Source: an uncultured Duncaniella sp. (GTDB lineage Bacteria; Bacteroidota; Bacteroidia; Bacteroidales; Muribaculaceae). From it: a stretch of 15,254 bases of DNA. A program made the translations under genes and the position numbers. The notes under the pieces were generated by a model. That model was not told the origin of the DNA and made no database searches. It saw only the letters and a program-made list of their open reading frames with translations. The stretch spans positions 1,810 through 17,063 of the forward strand of contig CAJTRI010000026.1 of the NCBI GenBank assembly GCA_910578615.1, written 5' to 3'. This document shows positions 13,834-15,254 of the stretch, piece by piece. Every line of letters begins with the position of its first letter. The stretch's first letter is position 1.

Positions 13834-15138
13834 ATGTGCCGTTTCCTATTGTCTGTGTTTTTTGCGGTAATCTCGGTATCATCGGCAATCGCCGTAGACC
13901 CGATTCGTTCTCAGGCTGTTGATTCTCTTGTTTCAAGCCATCGGATAATATATCTTGGATCCGAGAATCTCACCCCTGAGCAGGATTCAATCCGACAGCT
14001 GGTATATAATTTCTACTATGACCAGTTTCGCAATTTTCAGGATCCTGACGCCCCATATCTTCTCTTCATGAGTCGTGATGCGAATCTTGCCATGGGTGTG
14101 GGCGGTGTAGTGAGGATGAGAGGATATTTCGACCCCGGAAACTCTATGCCTATTCCGGGATTCTCCCCTTATTTTATACCCATGCATAGAACGCCTCTTA
14201 ACCGTAACCACCTCGGAACAACACCGGCTGGAACAGCGCTGTTTTTCCGTGTAATAGGGCGCAATGCCAAGGTCGGCACCTACCAGCTTTATATAGAGGC
14301 CAAGTTTAACGGGTATGGTTCGAGAGACTTCAAGCTCTCAAAGGCATATGCCACGTTGGGAGATTGGACTGTCGGTTATGCGCCGTCATCATTCTCCGAT
14401 GGTTCGGCTGTCCCGCCTACGATTGATGCCAACGGCCCTACGATGAAAATGTCGCAGACAGCCGTCCTCGTGCGTTATATGCATCACTTTAAGAACGGCA
14501 TGTCATTGGCCGCTTCCGTGGAAACTCCTGATATGTCTTTGCAGACAGAGGAGGGTGTGACGGCTGCTCGTTCTACTATCGCCCCGAACATCGCTGCCCT
14601 TGTGCAGTATAGCTGGGGCAGAGACCAGCATGTGAGACTTTCAGCAATAGCCCGCTTCCTTCCTTATCGCGACCTTCTGAACAATACCGACCATACTCCT
14701 GTGGGATATGGAGTACAGCTCTCCACGGTTTTCAATCCCATTCCGGCTTTGACCCTCTATGGCACCGTTAATGCCGGCAAATCATATGCTAATTTTGGAG
14801 GAGACTTTATGCTTGGCCAGTACGACCTCGTAAACAATACCGAATCTCCCGGCAAGCTTGACCTCGTGCCGGGGTGGGGATGTTTTGTCGGGTTAGGCTA
14901 CCATTTCTCAACACGCCTTTTCACAACTATTATATTAGGAGAAGGTCGGTATCTTCCCACTCACGGACGTGCGGGCGCTGACTATAAATATGGTCTGTAT
15001 GGTGCCACAAATATATTCTATGACCTGACACCACGTATCCGTTTCGGGGGAGAATTCAATATCGGTAAGCGAAAAGACTTTGACGGAACGCATAACTATG
15101 CCCGTCGCATAGGTGCGATGTGCCAATTTTCATTCTGA
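13834..15138 (+). CDS. Outer-membrane beta-barrel protein, DcaP-like porin family
   Basis: A 434-residue protein with a signal peptide (1-20, MCRFLLSVFFAVISVSSAIA). A helical N-terminal stretch follows, about 25-65 (DSIRQLVYNFYYDQFRNFQDP), then a long region of alternating beta strands rich in Gly and aromatic residues, ending in FSF as expected for barrel insertion by BamA. The segment PYLLFMSRDANLAMGVGGVVRMRGYFDP is typical of DcaP-like trimeric porins, which take up small anionic or peptide solutes; substrate here is unknown. It is transcribed divergently from the sigma-factor gene across a 106-bp region containing an inverted repeat, so shared control is plausible. A TTTG (13782-13785) could be a -33 element but no good -7 box follows. 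Family assignment is moderately sure; outer-membrane location is strong. Confidence 0.75.
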   Translation: MCRFLLSVFFAVISVSSAIAVDPIRSQAVDSLVSSHRIIYLGSENLTPEQDSIRQLVYNFYYDQFRNFQDPDAPYLLFMSRDANLAMGVGGVVRMRGYFDPGNSMPIPGFSPYFIPMHRTPLNRNHLGTTPAGTALFFRVIGRNAKVGTYQLYIEAKFNGYGSRDFKLSKAYATLGDWTVGYAPSSFSDGSAVPPTIDANGPTMKMSQTAVLVRYMHHFKNGMSLAASVETPDMSLQTEEGVTAARSTIAPNIAALVQYSWGRDQHVRLSAIARFLPYRDLLNNTDHTPVGYGVQLSTVFNPIPALTLYGTVNAGKSYANFGGDFMLGQYDLVNNTESPGKLDLVPGWGCFVGLGYHFSTRLFTTIILGEGRYLPTHGRAGADYKYGLYGATNIFYDLTPRIRFGGEFNIGKRKDFDGTHNYARRIGAMCQFSF

Positions 15139-15159
15139 TGTTATTTTATGGTAAAAATA

Positions 15160-15189
15160 TTTATTCATTTCATAAAAAACATAACTTTG
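15160..15189 (+). promoter_or_regulatory. Promoter of tRNA-Pro
   Basis: TAACTTTG (15182-15189) matches the -7 consensus TAnnTTTG exactly. TTTA (15160-15163), 18 bp upstream, is a weaker -33 box. Transcription would start near 15195, about 10 nt before the tRNA. Confidence 0.65.
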
Positions 15190-15205
15190 CCCCGCGAAAG
15201 TCAAT

Positions 15206-15254
15206 CGGGGTGTAGCACAGTTGGCAGCGCGCCACGTTCGGGACGTGGAGGTCG
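15206..15254 (+). tRNA. tRNA-Pro (anticodon CGG), cut by window end
   Basis: The first 49 nt fit a tRNA through the start of the T arm: acceptor CGGGGTG, D arm GCAC-AGTTGGCA-GCGC, anticodon stem CCACG/CGTGG around loop TTCGGGA (anticodon CGG at 15239-15241), then variable loop AGGTC. The D stem has an A-C mismatch at positions 12 and 23 in standard numbering, which could be natural or a sequence error. The T arm and 3' acceptor strand lie beyond the window. Confidence 0.9.

Overview
The window looks like chromosomal DNA from Bacteroidota, most likely order Bacteroidales. Evidence: promoters of the TTTG / TAnnTTTG type, few Shine-Dalgarno sites, a clpX-recQ neighbourhood, an ECF sigma factor paired with an anti-sigma-like protein of the kind common in Bacteroidetes, and secreted proteins with Ala-Gln signal cleavage sites. 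A gut family such as Muribaculaceae would fit the roughly balanced base composition, but that is a guess. I see no insertion sequence, phage gene, integrase or CRISPR array.

Layout. Positions 1-3715 (+) hold the 3' part of clpX, then recQ and ftsE only 8 bp apart. Positions 3796-5079 (+) encode a type II NADH dehydrogenase-like flavoprotein, convergent with a DMT/EamA transporter at 5089-6000 (-). The transporter is divergent from pgeF (6061-6822, +), and the 60 bp between them carries facing promoter elements. A 321-bp gene-free region with several inverted repeats precedes dnaA (7144-8529, +). A strong terminator and a compact promoter lead into a B12-dependent ribonucleotide reductase, nrdJ (8634-11204, +).

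Positions 11281-13727 (-) form a tight five-gene operon and are the most interesting part of the window. In order of transcription it encodes an ECF sigma factor, a one-pass membrane anti-sigma-like protein (8-bp overlap), a secreted DUF5024-like protein with a Cys-bearing tail, and two small, very Cys-rich secreted proteins. One of these has four SDCC repeats joined to LTPxQ (Spy/CpxP/ZraP-like) motifs; the other has Cys every six residues with CPHG/CAHG units. Read together this suggests an envelope stress system that senses or buffers metals or thiol/redox state. That function is an inference.

From the same control region, which holds an 11-bp inverted repeat, an outer-membrane DcaP-like beta-barrel protein is read divergently (13834-15138, +). 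The window ends inside a tRNA-Pro(CGG).

How the genes work together: clpX, recQ, ftsE, dnaA and nrdJ are housekeeping genes for proteolysis, DNA repair, division, replication start and dNTP supply. The sigma-factor operon and the divergent porin look like an envelope module inserted into this core context.
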